From JBBSIG01 sp038232215 (lineage in GTDB: Bacteria > Actinomycetota > Thermoleophilia > Gaiellales > Gaiellaceae), in the NCBI GenBank assembly GCA_038232215.1, contig JBBSIG010000106.1, positions 1 to 8,361 of the forward strand: 8,361 nucleotides of DNA, written 5' to 3'. The notes beneath the pieces were generated by a model, which did no database searches, was not told the DNA's origin, and saw nothing but the letters and a program-made list of their open reading frames with translations. Position 1 is the first letter of the stretch. Every line of letters starts with the position of its first letter. Below, piece by piece: positions 6,225-8,361 of the stretch. The position numbers were made by a program, and so were the translations under genes.

Positions 6225-6983
6225 ATGTCCGCTCTGATCCTGCTTGCCGTCGTCGCCTTCCTGCTCCTGCTCTTCCTGGTCTCCGCCGTCAAGGTCGCGA
6301 GGGAGTACGAGCGCGGCGTCGTGTTCCGGCTGGGGCGGCTGCTCGACCCGCCGAAGGGGCCCGGGCTCTTCCTCCTGATCCCGATCGTGGACCGGATGGT
6401 GAAGGTCGACCTGCGGACGATCACGCTCAACATCCCTCCGCAGGAGGTCATCACGAAGGACAACGTGCCGGCGCGTGTCAACGCGGTCGCCTACTTCCGG
6501 ATCATCGAGCCGAAGGCGGCCATCGTGCAGGTCGAGAACTTCATGGTCGCGACCTCCCAGATCGCGCAGACCACCCTGCGCTCGGTGCTCGGCCAGCATC
6601 TGCTCGACGAGCTCCTCTCCGAGCGCGACAAGATCAACGCGATCCTGCAGACGATCATCGACGAGGCGACTGCGCCGTGGGGGATCAAGGTCTCGATCGT
6701 CGAGGTGAAGGACGTCGAGATCCCGGCGGGCATGCAGCGCGCGATGGCCCGCCAGGCCGAGGCCGAGCGCGAGCGGCGTGCCAAGGTGATCAACGCGGAG
6801 GGCGAGTTCCAGGCCTCCGAGCGGCTGAAGGACGCGGCGCTCGTGATCGAGCAGCACCCGATCGCACTGCAGCTCCGCTACCTGCAGACGCTGCTCGAGA
6901 TCGGAGCGACGAACTCCTCGACGATCATCTTCCCGGCCCCGATCGACCTGGTCAAGCCGTTCCTCGAACGACAGTCGAGCTGA
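6225..6983 (+). CDS. slipin / stomatin-like SPFH-domain membrane protein
   Basis: Oligomeric membrane scaffold protein of the SPFH (stomatin/prohibitin/flotillin/HflK) superfamily, slipin branch, thought to organise membrane microdomains and to be processed by NfeD proteases. The 252-residue protein has one N-terminal hydrophobic segment (3-22), then the stomatin-typical REYERGVVFRLGR (26-38), a GPGLFLLIPIVD hairpin segment and an SPFH core reaching about residue 165. The charged AMARQAEAERERRAKVINAEGE stretch follows as a coiled coil. The C-terminal hydrophobic segment (233-246, TIIFPAPIDLVKPF) is placed like the site at which PH1510 cuts its stomatin PH1511, so it is the likely cleavage site for the adjacent NfeD; that is inference. 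The length matches slipins and lacks the longer tail of flotillins. The ATG is supported by a good AAGGA site, and the stop TGA overlaps the start of the next gene. Confidence 0.95.
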   Translation: MSALILLAVVAFLLLLFLVSAVKVAREYERGVVFRLGRLLDPPKGPGLFLLIPIVDRMVKVDLRTITLNIPPQEVITKDNVPARVNAVAYFRIIEPKAAIVQVENFMVATSQIAQTTLRSVLGQHLLDELLSERDKINAILQTIIDEATAPWGIKVSIVEVKDVEIPAGMQRAMARQAEAERERRAKVINAEGEFQASERLKDAALVIEQHPIALQLRYLQTLLEIGATNSSTIIFPAPIDLVKPFLERQSS

Positions 6984-7864
6984 CCGGCGAGCTGCGTCGC
7001 GACCCGATCTCGGGTCGACCGGTCGTCCTCGCTCCCGGGCGCGCACGACGGCCCGGAGCCTCGCGCCGCTCGCTCGAGCCGCCCACGGAGACCGAGCTCG
7101 GATCCTGCCCCTTCTGCGCCGGCCGGGAGGAGATGACCCCGCCCGAGACGTACCGCCTGCCGGCAGACGGCGACTGGCGCGTGCGGGTCGTACCGAACCT
7201 CTACCCCGCCTTCGAGCGGCACGAGGTGATCGTGCACGTGCCGAGACACGCTCGCTCGCTCGGCGAGCTCGACGACGCGGAGCTCGCGGACGTTGCAGCC
7301 ACCTGGCGGGCGCGCGCCGAGGCCGCGCGAGCGGAGGGCTTCCCCTACGTCCAGGCGATCCTGAACGAAGGCCGAGACGCGGGCGCGAGCCTGGCCCACA
7401 CCCACTCGCAGCTCGTCGGCCTGAGGGAGGAGCCCCCGGTACCGGCCCGGGAACGCGCGCTCGGCACGTGCGGCGTCTGCCGGGTCCTCGCGGAGGACAC
7501 GGCGCTGCGCGTCTCCGAGCGGGACGGCGTCGTCTGTCTCGCGCCTGCGGCCGGGCGTGCTCCCTACGAGCTGCTCGTGGCCCCGCTCGAGCACGAGCCG
7601 GACGGGTTTCCGAGCCCGCGGCTCGAAACGGCCCTGCAGCTGCTCGGCGACGGCCTCCGCCGGCTCGGCGCGGTCGAGGGCCCGACTCCCGCGAACGCCT
7701 GGCTCCACACCAGGCCTCGCGACGAGGACGGGCACTGGCACGTGGAGGTGCTGCCCCGCCTCACGATCCTCGCGGGCCTCGAGCTCGGCTCCGGGATCTA
7801 CGTGAACACGCTTCCGCCGGACGAGGCCGCGCGCGCGCTGCGCTCGGTCGTGGCCCGGCCCTGA
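6980..7864 (+). CDS. galT: galactose-1-phosphate uridylyltransferase-like nucleotidyltransferase (GalT/HIT superfamily)
   Basis: Predicted hexose-1-phosphate nucleotidyltransferase. The N-terminus ELRRDPISGRPVVLAPGRA (4-22) is GalT-like. A zinc-type CPFC pair (Cys43, Cys46) is followed by VVPNLYPAF (70-78), a possible zinc His90, and NEGRDAGASLAHTHSQL (129-145). In that motif His140 would bind zinc and His142 would be the uridylylated nucleophile. Classical GalT has HPHxQ; here the middle residue is Thr. A second Cys pair CGVC (164-167) with His205 and His252/His254 could form a second zinc site, as reported for the plant relative At5g18200, which is an ADP-glucose phosphorylase. The nucleotide and sugar specificity is therefore open. 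At 294 residues it is shorter than E. coli GalT. No ATG, GTG or TTG lies near the conserved start. CTG at 6980 overlaps the slipin stop as CTGA; CTG at 6992 is the alternative. Confidence 0.85.
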   Translation: MTGELRRDPISGRPVVLAPGRARRPGASRRSLEPPTETELGSCPFCAGREEMTPPETYRLPADGDWRVRVVPNLYPAFERHEVIVHVPRHARSLGELDDAELADVAATWRARAEAARAEGFPYVQAILNEGRDAGASLAHTHSQLVGLREEPPVPARERALGTCGVCRVLAEDTALRVSERDGVVCLAPAAGRAPYELLVAPLEHEPDGFPSPRLETALQLLGDGLRRLGAVEGPTPANAWLHTRPRDEDGHWHVEVLPRLTILAGLELGSGIYVNTLPPDEAARALRSVVARP

Positions 7865-8343
7865 GCCTGCGTCTTCGTCAGGCCGGCCCGGGGGACGTCG
7901 AGACGTTGCTCTCGATCCAGAGGGCGGCCTCGGTGGTGGCCCTGGCGCACATCTTCCCGCCGGAGCTCCACCCCTATCCCGACGACGAGGTGCGTGAGAA
8001 CTGGCGCCGCCTGTTGTCCCACGCCGACGCCCGCGTCGTGCTGGCGGAGGTCGATGGCGCGGGCATCGGGCTGGCCGGCACTGAGCCGCCGTGGCTCCAG
8101 GGTCTCTACGTCCTGCCGAGCGCGTGGGGAACCGGCGTCGCGGGACGCCTGCACGACGAGGCTCTGAGCGCGATCTCCGGCGCCGGCTGTACGCACGCGA
8201 GGCTCTGGGTGCTCGAGCACAACCGCCGCGCCCGCAGCTTCTACGAGCGCCGCGGCTGGCGACCGGACGGCTCCTCCCGGGTCGTGCCGTTCCCGCCCGG
8301 GCCGCTCGACGTCGGCTACACGCTCTCGCTCTCGGGCGACTGA
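7861..8343 (+). CDS. GNAT family N-acetyltransferase
   Basis: Predicted acetyl-CoA-dependent N-acyltransferase of unknown substrate. The 160-residue single-domain protein begins LRLRQAGPGDVETLLSIQ, the usual first strand and helix of the GNAT fold. The acetyl-CoA pyrophosphate loop region is LYVLPSAWGTGVAGRLHDEA (82-101), and the later LWVLEHNRRARSFYERRGWR (115-134) is the classic C-terminal GNAT motif. These support the family, but nothing shows the acceptor, which could be a small amine, a ribosomal or other protein, or an antibiotic. The expected start has no ATG, GTG or TTG. CTG at 7861 overlaps the galT-like stop as CTGA, and a second CTG follows at 7867. No Shine-Dalgarno is visible, so translation probably depends on ribosomes finishing the upstream gene. 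It appears to be the fourth gene of the nfeD operon. Confidence 0.9.
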   Translation: MSLRLRQAGPGDVETLLSIQRAASVVALAHIFPPELHPYPDDEVRENWRRLLSHADARVVLAEVDGAGIGLAGTEPPWLQGLYVLPSAWGTGVAGRLHDEALSAISGAGCTHARLWVLEHNRRARSFYERRGWRPDGSSRVVPFPPGPLDVGYTLSLSGD

Positions 8344-8361
8344 GCCGGCATGTCGGCGTCC

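Noticed and set aside
2583..7046. A 1487-codon open frame on the minus strand running through the amidase, nfeD and slipin region.
   Set aside because: It is antisense or out of frame to well-supported genes, is dominated by Arg/Asp/Gly/Pro/Ala typical of shadow frames in GC-rich DNA, and shows no recognisable domain.
8350..8361. ATG TCG GCG TCC at the right edge as the start of another plus-strand gene.
   Set aside because: Only four codons are visible and there is no convincing ribosome binding site, so it cannot be supported from this window.

Overview
The window is very GC-rich, with strong G/C preference at codon third positions in every real gene and long spurious open frames on both strands. 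The gene content is a FabZ-FabH-FabD-FabG fatty acid cluster, a secreted PGRP-type amidase with a proline-rich linker, and an NfeD/slipin pair. Together with near-leaderless and non-ATG starts, this suggests a high-GC Gram-positive-type bacterium, probably an actinobacterium and possibly a deep lineage such as Thermoleophilia. That placement is an inference from gene content and composition, not from a phylogeny.

Left half, minus strand (reading right to left from about 4783 to 1): a secreted N-acetylmuramoyl-L-alanine amidase (2630-4783), a 106-base gap with GC-rich inverted repeats, then a tightly packed type II fatty acid synthesis operon of fabZ (2089-2523), fabH (1040-2092), fabD (118-1038) and the start of fabG (1-125, cut by the window edge). 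fabZ and fabH overlap by an ATGA, fabH and fabD are one base apart, and fabG appears to begin inside the end of fabD. FabD loads malonate onto ACP, FabH makes the first condensation, FabG reduces the 3-keto group and FabZ dehydrates the 3-hydroxy intermediate. The elongating synthase (fabF) and acpP are not in the window and may lie beyond the left edge.

Right half, plus strand: a divergent intergenic region (4784-4865) with an extended -10 promoter only a few bases from the first start codon, then nfeD (4866-6173, membrane ClpP-class protease), a slipin/stomatin gene (6225-6983), a galT-like nucleotidyltransferase (6980-7864) and a GNAT acetyltransferase (7861-8343). The NfeD protease and the slipin are a known functional pair. 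The two enzymes after them are joined by CTGA start/stop overlaps and appear co-transcribed.

The most unusual observation is that three genes (fabG, galT-like, GNAT) have no ATG, GTG or TTG at the expected start, and CTG is the plausible NTG codon in each. Other points of interest are the HTHSQ active-site variant and possible second zinc site of the GalT-like protein, the near-leaderless nfeD promoter, and a ten-proline run encoded by a G-quadruplex-capable stretch in the amidase. No CRISPR array, insertion sequence, tRNA or rRNA was seen, and no clearly novel multi-gene system.
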